In this document: positions 55,359-62,363 of the stretch, piece by piece | Layout: every line of letters begins with the position of its first letter | Numbering within the stretch: position 1 is the stretch's first letter | Assembly (NCBI RefSeq): GCF_937952055.1 | Contig: NZ_CALFYO010000021.1 | Coordinates: 186,001-250,000 of the forward strand | Origin: an uncultured Piscinibacter sp. | GTDB lineage: Bacteria > Pseudomonadota > Gammaproteobacteria > Burkholderiales > Burkholderiaceae_C | Length of the DNA: 64,000 nt | Direction: 5' to 3' | Notes under the pieces: model-generated | Seen by the model: only the letters and a program-made list of their open reading frames with translations | The model's database searches: none | Told to the model about the DNA's origin: nothing | Translations under genes and position numbers: made by a program

Positions 55359-56315
55359 TCAGCTCTCCAGTGCTTCCCACATCTGCCGGTCGCGTTCGGC
55401 CGTCCAGATGCGTGGGTCCGCGTACTGCGTGGCCTCGTCGAAGCAGCGCGTCACGTCAAAGGGCATGCAGTGGTCGAAGATCACCCAGTGCCCGTACTTG
55501 GGCTTGAGCGCGGCGTAGGTGGCCTTGTAGACGGCGTTGAGGTCCTTGCCCTCGGCGACACCAGCCTTCACGCTGGCCCACACGTCGCTGATGAAGGCAC
55601 GCGTGCCGGCCAGGCCCGCAGCCACCTGCTCGGGCGAGGTCAGTGCCGCGCCGCGGCCCGGCACCAGCGCGCGCGGCTGCAGCGCGGCGATGTTGTCCAG
55701 CGTCGCCGGCCAGTCCTGGAAGTAGGCATCGCCCGCGTAGGGCGTGGCGTCGAACTCGACCAGATCGCCGCTGAACAGGATCTTCTCCTGCGGCAGCCAG
55801 GCCACCGTGTCGCCCTTGGTGTGCCCGCGGCCGAGCTGGATCAGCTGCACCTCCAGCTTGCCCAGCCAGATTGACATCCGGCCGCTGAAGGTGATGGTCG
55901 GCCAGGTCAGGCCCGGCGGCACGCTCTCGACGTTGCGGAACAGGCGCGGGAACCGGCCGATCTCGCTGGCCTTGTCCTGCTCGCCGCGCTCGACGATGAG
56001 GTCGTAGGTGTCGCGGCTGGCGATGATGTGCTCGGGCCGGTAGCCGGAGGCGCCGAGCACGCGCACCGCGTGGTAGTGGCTGAGCACGACGTACCTGATG
56101 GGCTTGTCGGTCACCTCGCGGATGCGGCGGATCACGTCCTGCGCCATCACCGGCGTGGCCTGGGTGTCGAGCACCATCACCGCATCGTCGCCGACGATCA
56201 CGCCGGTGTTCGGGTCGCCTTCGGCGGTGTAGGCATAGGCATGGTCGGACAGCTTGGTGAAGGTGACCTGCTTTTCTTCCAGGTCGGCCTGGCTGGCGAA
56301 CGCCTTGCTGCTCAT
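55359..56315 (-). CDS. MBL-fold hydrolase with altered metal motif
   Basis: A 318-residue metallo-beta-lactamase-fold protein, first gene of the minus-strand operon. The first metal motif reads SHYHAVRVLGAS (His80, His82), with Val84 and Arg85 where HxHxDH has Asp and His, so metal site 2 should be absent or altered. Later motifs GHTKGDTVAW, LFSGDLVEF and the C-terminal FDHCMPFD remain. A lactone or thioester hydrolase step in the aromatic pathway is possible. Confidence 0.85.
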   Translation of the reverse strand: MSSKAFASQADLEEKQVTFTKLSDHAYAYTAEGDPNTGVIVGDDAVMVLDTQATPVMAQDVIRRIREVTDKPIRYVVLSHYHAVRVLGASGYRPEHIIASRDTYDLIVERGEQDKASEIGRFPRLFRNVESVPPGLTWPTITFSGRMSIWLGKLEVQLIQLGRGHTKGDTVAWLPQEKILFSGDLVEFDATPYAGDAYFQDWPATLDNIAALQPRALVPGRGAALTSPEQVAAGLAGTRAFISDVWASVKAGVAEGKDLNAVYKATYAALKPKYGHWVIFDHCMPFDVTRCFDEATQYADPRIWTAERDRQMWEALES

Positions 56316-56344
56316 GGGGGTCTCCGGGTCGGGTTCGTGGGCTA

Positions 56345-56361
56345 GTTTGTCATCTGCAAAC
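56345..56361. promoter_or_regulatory. Operator-like inverted repeat O1
   Basis: GTTTG-N7-CAAAC, 17 bp. It overlaps a second inverted repeat GCAAA-CTTA-TTTGC at 56356-56369. The site lies just downstream of the predicted start of the catabolic operon transcript, a position suited to repression by the divergent IclR protein. Confidence 0.6.
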
Positions 56362-56371
56362 TTATTTGCGG

Positions 56372-56401
56372 AGAATAGCCCACGCTGGGATAGACTGTCA
56401 A
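56372..56401 (-). promoter_or_regulatory. Sigma-70 promoter of the MBL-monooxygenase-fahA operon
   Basis: On the minus strand a consensus TTGACA (56396-56401) is followed after 18 nt by TATTCT (56372-56377). It faces the MBL gene, giving a leader of roughly 50 nt. It is the best consensus promoter in the window. Confidence 0.7.
56391..56396 (+). promoter_or_regulatory. -10-like TAGACT before the IclR gene
   Basis: TAGACT ends 5 nt before ATG 56402, overlapping the -35 of the divergent promoter; the two promoters should compete. Confidence 0.35.
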
Positions 56402-57253
56402 ATGCGTTCGCCATACGCAAACAAGCCCTCTGCCATGCCATACACCCCGGCCCTGAGCGCCAATGACAACGGCGAAGACCGCGCCCAGCGGGCGGTGCAG
56501 TCCGTCGAGGTCGGTGGCCGCCTGTTGCTGGCGCTGGCCGACAGCCCCGGGCCGCTGGGGTTGAAGGATCTCTCCGCGCGCGCCGGGCTGACGCCTTCGC
56601 GCGCCCACCCCTATCTGGTGAGCTACGGCCGCCTCGGCCTCGTCGAGCAGGACGTCGCCAGCGGCCGCTACGCACTCGGTCCGGCGGCGCTGCGCATCGG
56701 CCTGGCCTGCCTGCACCAGTTCGACCCGCTGCAGGCCGCCGAGCCGGTGGCCCGCGAGCTGGCCGCGCGCACCGGCCATGCGGTGGCGCTGGCGGTGTGG
56801 GGCAATTTCGGGCCGACGGTGGTGCGGCTGATCGAGGCGCGCCAGCCCCTTCACGTGGCCATCCGTGTCGGCAGCGTGATGTCGCCCTTCGACACCGCCA
56901 CCGGCCGAGCCTTCGCAGCCGCCATGCCGCGCGAGCGGCTCGCGCATGCCGTGGCCGGACCGCTGGGCGAACTCGCGCCCAGGCGTCTGGTCGAGCACGA
57001 GGCCGAACTGGCGCAGATCGAGCAGGACTACCGGCGCCATGGCCTGGCGCGGGCGGTGGGCCGGCCCATCCCCGGTGTGAACGCCTTCAGTGCGGCGGCC
57101 TTCGACCACGAGGGCACGGCGGCGATCGTGATCACCGCGCTGGACCACCAGGATCGTTTCAACAGCGCCTGGAACGGCCCCGACGCGCAGGCGGTGCGCG
57201 AGGCCGCAGCCGCCATCACGCATCGGCTCGGCGGCCCTGGGCAGCGTGCCTGA
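56402..57253 (+). CDS. IclR family transcriptional regulator
   Basis: A 283-residue regulator: winged helix at about 35-95 (SVEVGGRLLLALADSPGPLGLKDLSARAGLTPSRAHPYLVSYGRLGLV) and IclR effector domain at about 110-275 (ARELAARTGHAVALAVWG, FDTATGRAFAA, GVNAFSAAAFDHEG). It is probably the repressor or activator of the divergent catabolic operon and its own gene. The start may be ATG 56402 or ATG 56435; operator copy O2 covers the first codons of the longer form. Confidence 0.9.
   Translation: MRSPYANKPSAMPYTPALSANDNGEDRAQRAVQSVEVGGRLLLALADSPGPLGLKDLSARAGLTPSRAHPYLVSYGRLGLVEQDVASGRYALGPAALRIGLACLHQFDPLQAAEPVARELAARTGHAVALAVWGNFGPTVVRLIEARQPLHVAIRVGSVMSPFDTATGRAFAAAMPRERLAHAVAGPLGELAPRRLVEHEAELAQIEQDYRRHGLARAVGRPIPGVNAFSAAAFDHEGTAAIVITALDHQDRFNSAWNGPDAQAVREAAAAITHRLGGPGQRA
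56406..56422. promoter_or_regulatory. Operator-like inverted repeat O2
   Basis: GTTCG-N7-CAAAC, 17 bp, matching O1 at 13 of 17 positions. It lies on the other side of the divergent promoter, overlapping the 5' end of the IclR gene. Confidence 0.6.
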
Positions 57254-58721
57254 AGGACCGGTCTTGAATCTCGCCGAGCGCACGAACGCGCATCTGGCGA
57301 ACGGGGTCGTGGGCCTGCCCACCGCGCTGGCCACGACCATCGGCCTGGTGATGGCCAGCCCGGTCATCCTCACGGCCACCACCGGCTTCTCGATCGGCGG
57401 CAGCAGCTTCGTGGTCGCGATGGTCATCGCCCTGGTTCTGATGGCGATGCAGGCGATGACCTTCGCCGAGGCCGCCACGATGATGCCCACCACGGGATCG
57501 GTGTACGACTACATCGCCTGCGGGCTCGGCCGCGTTGCCGCGATCACCGGCACGCTGGCGGCCTACCTGCTGGTGCACGTGTTCGCCGGCACGGCAGAGA
57601 CCATCCTCAGCGGCGTGATGGCCACAGTGAACTTCGATGCGTTGCATCGGATCCTCGTCGCGCACGACGCCACCTGGGCGGTCGGGGTCGGCCTCGTGCT
57701 GATCTTCGCCACGCTGAACTGGTTCGGCATCTCGGTCTTCGCCAAGGTGGAGATCGTGCTGACGGCCGGCATGTGGCTGACGCTGATGATCTTCGCTGTC
57801 GGCGCGCTGCTGCGCGAGCCGCAGGCCGAGATCCAGGGCTTGTTCGGGGCCTCGCAAGTGGGTACCGACAGCCATGCCGTGATGTCGCTGGTGGGCATGG
57901 CGATGTTCATGTTCCTAGGCATCGAGTTCGTCACGCCGCTCGCGCCGGAACTTCGCCAGGCGCAGCGCAACCTGCCGCGTGCCATGCTGCTCGGTCTGAT
58001 GCTGGTGTGGCTGTGCATGCTGCTGTGGGGCACGGCAATGGCCCGGCAGGTGCCCAACGTGTCGGTGGCGGCCGACGGCTCGGTGCACCTGCTGGAGACG
58101 CCGGGTGCCATCCCACAGCTCGCGACGGCGGTGATGGGCCCGTTCGGGCGACTATGGCTCGGCATCGCCTTCCTGCTCGCCGGCGCGGCGACGATCAATA
58201 CGCTGATGGCCGCGTTGCCGCGCATCTTCCGCGGCATGGCTCGCGACGGCGCCCTGCCCGCGGTGTTCGCGAGGCTGCACCCCAGGTACCGCAGCCCGGT
58301 GGTGGGCATCGTCGTGAGCGCGGCCATCCCCATCGTCCACACCCTGCTGATCCGCGGCGACCTCGACCGCATCATGCCGCTGGTGCTCGCCGCGGTGTGC
58401 TCGTGGGGCGTGGCCTACCTGCTCATCAACCTGTCGATCATCGTGCTGCGTCTGCGCCGACCCGACCTGCCGCGCGCCTTCCGCGCGCCGTGGTTCCCGC
58501 TGCCGCAGTTGCTGGCCTCGGCGGGCATCGTCGCTGCCGTCTGGCTCATCACGCCGCCGACGATGAACGCCGAGGACATCTACGGGCCGTTCGGAGCCAT
58601 GCTCGCGCTGGCCCTGGCCTATGCGATGGTGTGGACGTTGCTGGTCAAGCGACTGCCGGGCTTCACGCCGGTGCCGGTGGAACAGGTGCTGGCACGGGAG
58701 TTCGAGCGCGACAGCGATTGA
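57246..58721 (+). CDS. APC superfamily amino acid/amine permease
   Basis: A 491-residue permease with 12 helices; the N-terminal NGVVGLPTALATTIGLVMASPVIL and MMPTTGSVYDYIACGLGR, the middle MAMFMFLGIEFVTPLAPELRQAQRNLPRAM and ALPRIFRGMARDGALP match APC transporters. It is expressed with the IclR gene (8-nt overlap) and likely imports the substrate of the adjacent catabolic operon or a related amino acid. GTG 57246 is the longest start; TTG 57264 has an AAGGA 5 nt upstream and could be the real one. Confidence 0.88.
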   Translation: MPEGPVLNLAERTNAHLANGVVGLPTALATTIGLVMASPVILTATTGFSIGGSSFVVAMVIALVLMAMQAMTFAEAATMMPTTGSVYDYIACGLGRVAAITGTLAAYLLVHVFAGTAETILSGVMATVNFDALHRILVAHDATWAVGVGLVLIFATLNWFGISVFAKVEIVLTAGMWLTLMIFAVGALLREPQAEIQGLFGASQVGTDSHAVMSLVGMAMFMFLGIEFVTPLAPELRQAQRNLPRAMLLGLMLVWLCMLLWGTAMARQVPNVSVAADGSVHLLETPGAIPQLATAVMGPFGRLWLGIAFLLAGAATINTLMAALPRIFRGMARDGALPAVFARLHPRYRSPVVGIVVSAAIPIVHTLLIRGDLDRIMPLVLAAVCSWGVAYLLINLSIIVLRLRRPDLPRAFRAPWFPLPQLLASAGIVAAVWLITPPTMNAEDIYGPFGAMLALALAYAMVWTLLVKRLPGFTPVPVEQVLAREFERDSD

Positions 58722-58947
58722 GCGCCGCATCGCGCAGTGTCATGCCGGACGTGTCAGGTCAGACCGCGACGGTCGCATGCCGCGCGGAAGTGGGCTGGGG
58801 TCAATCCAACATTCGGCGCCAGGCCGCATGAATCTTTGGTGCTTTTGAGTTCGCCTGTTGCGGTTACCCCAATAGTTACCCCTAGCGCTGCTTGGCGAGG
58901 CTCTGCAAGCTCATGCCGTGAGCTTCCCGCGGGCCAGACTCGGGCAC
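58722..58947. other. Transition region without a recognized gene
   Basis: This 226-bp gap follows the permease gene. It holds no confident ORF and no tRNA. It contains repeated GTTACCCC units (58863-58870 and 58875-58882) and marks the point where core-genome character fades before the cassette array. Confidence 0.5.
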
Positions 58948-59172
58948 ATGGAACCCGAGATGCACGCCCGCCCGAACCGGCCGGCCTGGCGCCGCTGCGA
59001 GTGCTGCTCGCACGTCGACATGATCCACAGGCCGGGCGGCTACTCGGTGGGTTGCCTCCACCCTCGCGCGCTCTACGGACAGGCCGGCCAGGGGAAGACA
59101 TGCTGCGGCTTTGAGCGGGAGCCAGGCTCTGACGATGAGTTCGACCGGCTGCCGCCGCTAGTCGGCTGCTGA
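58948..59172 (+). CDS. Hypothetical cysteine-rich small protein
   Basis: A 74-residue protein (ATG 58948; GTG 58918 would add ten residues). It has paired cysteines in RRCECCSHVDMIHRPGGYSVGC and KTCCGFEREPGSDDE, a pattern suggesting a small metal-binding fold. I do not recognize a named family. No strong Shine-Dalgarno. It is the last gene of normal high GC before the array. Confidence 0.5.
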   Translation: MEPEMHARPNRPAWRRCECCSHVDMIHRPGGYSVGCLHPRALYGQAGQGKTCCGFEREPGSDDEFDRLPPLVGC

Positions 59173-59298
59173 GGCGACTAAGAGGAACAAGGTCAGCGTG
59201 CGGACCATCTACGCTCGGCGCAACCACTTCTGCGAGCTTGCCCCGTTTGACATCAAACGCCGTCGCCCCTTTGAAGCCGTGAACGAGCGGCTGAAGGG

Positions 59299-59499
59299 GT
59301 GCTGGCTGAGAGCACGCCGATCGTATCCCGGCAGCGGAGCCTGATCGCGATTCGTATTCCCGCGGCAGACAAGAGCACCCGACAACTGCTGCTGGCCTGC
59401 GGCGCCGAATGGAAGCCGCGGGAGCGCCGCTGGCTGCTTCCCCACCTCGTCGCCAAGAACTTGCGCCTGCTGAAGAATCGGGTGCGCATGCCGGACTGA
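59299..59499 (+). CDS. Hypothetical protein with DUF5710-like motif
   Basis: A 66-residue reading frame from GTG 59299. The stretch DKSTRQLLLACGAEWKPRERRWLLP resembles DUF5710-type modules (K..A...GA.W.P..+.W..P) found in primases and topoisomerase-associated proteins. It may be a fragment of a larger gene. Support is weak: no ribosome-binding site and no partner. Confidence 0.35.
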   Translation: MLAESTPIVSRQRSLIAIRIPAADKSTRQLLLACGAEWKPRERRWLLPHLVAKNLRLLKNRVRMPD

Positions 59500-59990
59500 A
59501 CCCGCATTGCGGCCAAAGCCATCTCAAGTCGGCCTGCCTCAGCTTGTTGGCAGCGACCTCAACGGGATGGAGTTGCCGAAATCACGTTAGGCCTCACCAG
59601 TACCGAATGCGGACTGCGACGACCCCGAAACAGCCGGCAATCCCTAGCCGGGTAGGGGGACCAGACTTTCCCGTAAGTAGTCGCCCAGAGGTTTGTTCGC
59701 CGCTTCAACCCTGGCGAGTCAAAATCTGAACATCAGGAGTTCGCATTCCCCGCACCGCGCGCACGTCAGCTTTGTTACGCTGCGCCCTACATCACGTTAG
59801 GCCCCAAGAAGCTTGCTTTGGGTCAAACGATCGGTTCCTCGCCTCGTCTTCCGCCACTTGTCATCCCTACGTTTATGGACGCACGGCGCTGGCATACGCT
59901 TCGATCGACGAGCAGACTTGGAAATTGCTGCCGCGCCGAGGCGAGGCACCTGCGCCTTGATCGCCTCGTTGGCAAGCACAGGAGCGAGCA
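59500..59990. other. Non-coding stretch with two half recombination sites
   Basis: No supportable gene in these 491 bp. The 13-mer ATCACGTTAGGCC occurs at 59581-59593 and 59791-59803; each contains a GTTAGGC core as found at attC ends. The second starts cassette 1, because the 12-mer GTTAGGCCCCAA has its exact complement TTGGGGCCTAAC at the attC1 end. A complete attC hairpin is not visible before either, so one could be an attI-like or degenerate site. Sequence 59804-59990 is the leader of the first cassette gene. Confidence 0.55.
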
Positions 59991-60467
59991 ATGTCCAAAC
60001 GCGCACCGTCCATGCTGATGCTCAGCGCTATCAGCCTGATGCCCCAACTGGCTTTCTCCGGCGAGCACAACCTTGAATTCCGCCTCGTCGTTATTCCAGT
60101 GGAAGTCAAGAGCTTCGAGATTGCGAACATCGAAGGACAAAACGTCTCCCTTATGAAGATGGCCGGAGTGGCCTTCTTCAAGGATGGCCGGGTGGCAGCA
60201 AAGAACTTCGTTTTCAACATCGACTACAACAAAGGAACTGGCCCATTCTTCGGCTACAGCACTTACCAGTTCGAAGACGGCTCGACTATCACAGCCCGAT
60301 TTGCCGGCAACCAGCGAGCCGGGCAGCCGACTCATGGGGAGTACACCGTTCTTTCCGGTACGGGCGCCTATGCAGGCGCAAAGGGCACTGGCGCGTTTGA
60401 CGCCGTGCCGCATAAGCTGACTGGCGCGAACCTGCTAAACGGCAAGTTCTCTATCACCACGCCATAG
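59991..60467 (+). CDS. Cassette 1: secreted AOC-barrel-like protein
   Basis: A 158-residue protein with an N-terminal signal peptide (SMLMLSAISLMPQLAFS, cleaved near residue 23). The mature part is beta-rich with GPFFGYSTYQFEDGSTITARF and GEYTVLSGTGAYAGAKGTGAFD, recalling allene-oxide-cyclase-barrel or dirigent-like bacterial proteins. No enzymatic function can be claimed. AGGAG lies 8 nt before the ATG. Lower GC than the core genes. Confidence 0.7.
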   Translation: MSKRAPSMLMLSAISLMPQLAFSGEHNLEFRLVVIPVEVKSFEIANIEGQNVSLMKMAGVAFFKDGRVAAKNFVFNIDYNKGTGPFFGYSTYQFEDGSTITARFAGNQRAGQPTHGEYTVLSGTGAYAGAKGTGAFDAVPHKLTGANLLNGKFSITTP

Positions 60468-60479
60468 GCACGCGTTGGG

Positions 60480-60611
60480 GCCTAACCCTTCGCTCGAGCC
60501 GACCCGCAACGGCAGGCCGCCTTGGCCGAGCGGCGGTGTACGCTTCGCTCATTTTCCGCCGCCCGGCCAAGCCGCCCTGCCGCCGCGGGCGGCTCAGCTC
60601 AAACGTTAGGG
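60480..60611 (+). repeat. attC1 (132 bp)
   Basis: Starts GCCTAAC, ends GTTAGGG; TTGGGGCCTAAC upstream is the exact complement of the cassette 1 start. The inner stem is GC-rich (CCTTGGCCG region against CGGCCAAG) with CAGCTCAAAC before the right end as in the other sites. Confidence 0.9.
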
Positions 60612-60636
60612 CGCATAGAACCGCCGGTTACTGCCG

Positions 60637-61059
60637 ATGCCTGTTCCATCCGAGTATCAGCGTGCGTCACTCGACTTCGAGGCCTTCCTCGTCGACGCAC
60701 GCGACTTTGCCGGCCTCGTCACCACGAACCAGGCCTACACAATGGTCGAGGGCGTCTTCCGCACATTTCGCTGCCGTCTCTCTATGGCAGAGGGTCTCGC
60801 CTTCGCCAACGTGCTTCCTCCCGTGCTCCGCGCGCTCTTCGTCGAGGACTGGGACACGTCTGCACCAGTCCAACCGTTTGCATCCCGCGAGACAATGACC
60901 GCCGAAGTTCAGGCACTGCGTGAGGCTCACAACTTCTCGCCGGCCAACGCTATTTCGAGCGTCGCTACTGCACTCAGGAAGCATGTCCAGCATGAACGGC
61001 TGGAGCAGGTACTCGCCAAGTTGCCTACCGGCGCCATCCAGTTCTGGGTGGCCGAGTAG
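60637..61059 (+). CDS. Cassette 2: DUF2267-like protein
   Basis: A 140-residue soluble all-helical protein. Two similar blocks (TNQAYTMVEGVFRTFRCRLS..LPPVLRALF and PANAISSVATALRKHV..LPTGAIQFW) fit the duplicated DUF2267 layout. DUF2267 function is unknown. No signal peptide. It starts 31 nt from the cassette edge, so a cassette-borne promoter is unlikely. Confidence 0.7.
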   Translation: MPVPSEYQRASLDFEAFLVDARDFAGLVTTNQAYTMVEGVFRTFRCRLSMAEGLAFANVLPPVLRALFVEDWDTSAPVQPFASRETMTAEVQALREAHNFSPANAISSVATALRKHVQHERLEQVLAKLPTGAIQFWVAE

Positions 61060-61087
61060 CCACCAATCTTCATTGCCAGAGAATGCG

Positions 61088-61213
61088 CCCTAACCCTTCG
61101 CTCGAGCGGACTCGCACCGGCATGGCACTTGGCCCGCTTACCAGAGTGGTCCATCATCCGTACAGCGGGCCAAGCACCACACCGGCGCTCGCGCCTCAGC
61201 TCAAACGTTAGGC
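61088..61213 (+). repeat. attC2 (126 bp)
   Basis: Left end CCCTAAC preceded by GCG, complementary to the GTTAGGGCGC start of cassette 2; right end GTTAGGC. The inner stem CTTGGCCCGCT/AGCGGGCCAAG is shared with attC4 and attC6, and a few bases of its loop differ from them. Confidence 0.92.
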
Positions 61214-61345
61214 CTCACGAATCTTGAGCATCTCAAGCTACGCCCACCTGACATCCTGATTGTTGATGGGCTTGAGTCACTTGACGGCGGCTCCACCGGC
61301 ATCGTGCCGCACAGTTGGAGCAAGAGCATCTCTGGAGGAGCCTTT

Positions 61346-61591
61346 ATGAGTCGGCTTACTCTTCTGGCGCCATTGCTGTTCATTTCTGGCTGCGCTTCGT
61401 CAACTGCCAGCCTGCAATCTGCATCGTCAAGCGAGATCGGCTGCAAGCCGAGCGATATCTCGATCTCCGACTACAAACTGAACATGTACACATCCTCATG
61501 GACTGCTGCATGTAGCGGGAAGACGTACGTCTGCTCCGGCTCGGACACTCTCAAAGAGAGGGCAACCTGCAAGCAGGTTCAAAGCATGTAG
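61346..61591 (+). CDS. Cassette 3: small lipoprotein
   Basis: An 81-residue predicted lipoprotein, signal MSRLTLLAPLLFISGC with lipobox ISGC (Cys16). The mature part is Ser-rich with four further cysteines (EIGCKPS, TAACSGKTYVCSG, RATCKQ) that could form two disulfides. GGAGGAG lies 5 nt upstream of ATG 61346. No family recognized. Confidence 0.65.
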   Translation: MSRLTLLAPLLFISGCASSTASLQSASSSEIGCKPSDISISDYKLNMYTSSWTAACSGKTYVCSGSDTLKERATCKQVQSM

Positions 61592-61634
61592 GCACAGTCA
61601 TTTGGTCGACTCGTGGCTAGTACGCAAAGGTGAG

Positions 61635-61762
61635 GCCTAACCCTTCGCTCGAGCGGGACCTCCACCGGCATGGCCCTTGGCCCGCGAGGCGCTGCCGGTC
61701 TATGCTCCGCCTCGCGGGCCAAGGGCCATCCCGGCTCCGGCCCCTCAGCTCAAACGTTAGGC
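61635..61762 (+). repeat. attC3 (128 bp)
   Basis: GCCTAAC to GTTAGGC. It contains a perfect 22-bp inverted repeat, 61670-61691 with 61708-61729, around a 16-nt loop. It groups with attC5 (CGAGCGG..ACCTCCACCGGC left arm). Confidence 0.92.
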
Positions 61763-61802
61763 CTCACGACACCTCACCCCTCTGGCGAATCCGAGCTTTC
61801 TC

Positions 61803-62231
61803 ATGACACCCAAAACTCGGCGCGTAGTTCAAGCCGTGCTCTACGAAGTTTTCGCCATTGCCTTCGTTGGCCCGGTTCTAAGCGTCATCTTCGACGAGCC
61901 GCCTGCGTCAACCCTTGGTCTCGCGGTAGTTCTGTCCAGTATCGCTCTTGGGTGGAGTTACTTGTTCAACACAATCTTCGAGTACTGTGAGTCGCGTCAG
62001 GCGGTACGAGGCCGCACATTCACTCGGCGCCTCGCTCATGGCGTCGGCTTTGAAGGTGGTCTCACTGTCATCCTGGTTCCCGTCATGGCGCTATGGCTGA
62101 ACACATCGCCTCTAAGCGCGTTCCTGGCGAACCTTGGTCTTCTGGCGTTCTTCTTCGTCTATGCCATCGCTTTCACTTGGGCCTTCGATCGAGTGTTCGG
62201 CCTTCCAACCTCAGCGGCGCCCGCTCAGTGA
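61803..62231 (+). CDS. Cassette 4: PACE family efflux transporter
   Basis: A 142-residue membrane protein of the PACE (proteobacterial antimicrobial compound efflux, AceI-like) family. It has four helices in two tandem BTP repeats, RRVVQAVLYEVFAIAFVGP and RRLAHGVGFEGGLTVILVP, with Glu15 in helix 1 at the exact position of the essential Glu15 of AceI. Family members export chlorhexidine, acriflavine or short diamines; substrate here is unknown. Its TGA ends 1 nt before attC4. Confidence 0.88.
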   Translation: MTPKTRRVVQAVLYEVFAIAFVGPVLSVIFDEPPASTLGLAVVLSSIALGWSYLFNTIFEYCESRQAVRGRTFTRRLAHGVGFEGGLTVILVPVMALWLNTSPLSAFLANLGLLAFFFVYAIAFTWAFDRVFGLPTSAAPAQ

Positions 62232-62232
62232 G

Positions 62233-62358
62233 GCCTAACCCTTCGCTGGAGCCGACTCGCACCGGCATGGCACTTGGCCCGCTTCCCGGAGTGGTCCATC
62301 ATCCGTCCAGCGGGCCAAGCGCCACACCGGCGCTCGCGCCTCAGCTCAAACGTTAGGC
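62233..62358 (+). repeat. attC4 (126 bp)
   Basis: GCCTAAC to GTTAGGC with the 11-bp inner stem CTTGGCCCGCT/AGCGGGCCAAG. It differs from attC6 at only one position by eye. Confidence 0.93.
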
Positions 62359-62363
62359 CTCTG

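Noticed and set aside
58754..59527. 257-codon minus-strand frame at the array border as an integrase remnant
   Set aside because: Its translation shows none of the catalytic motifs of tyrosine recombinases and has shadow-like composition.
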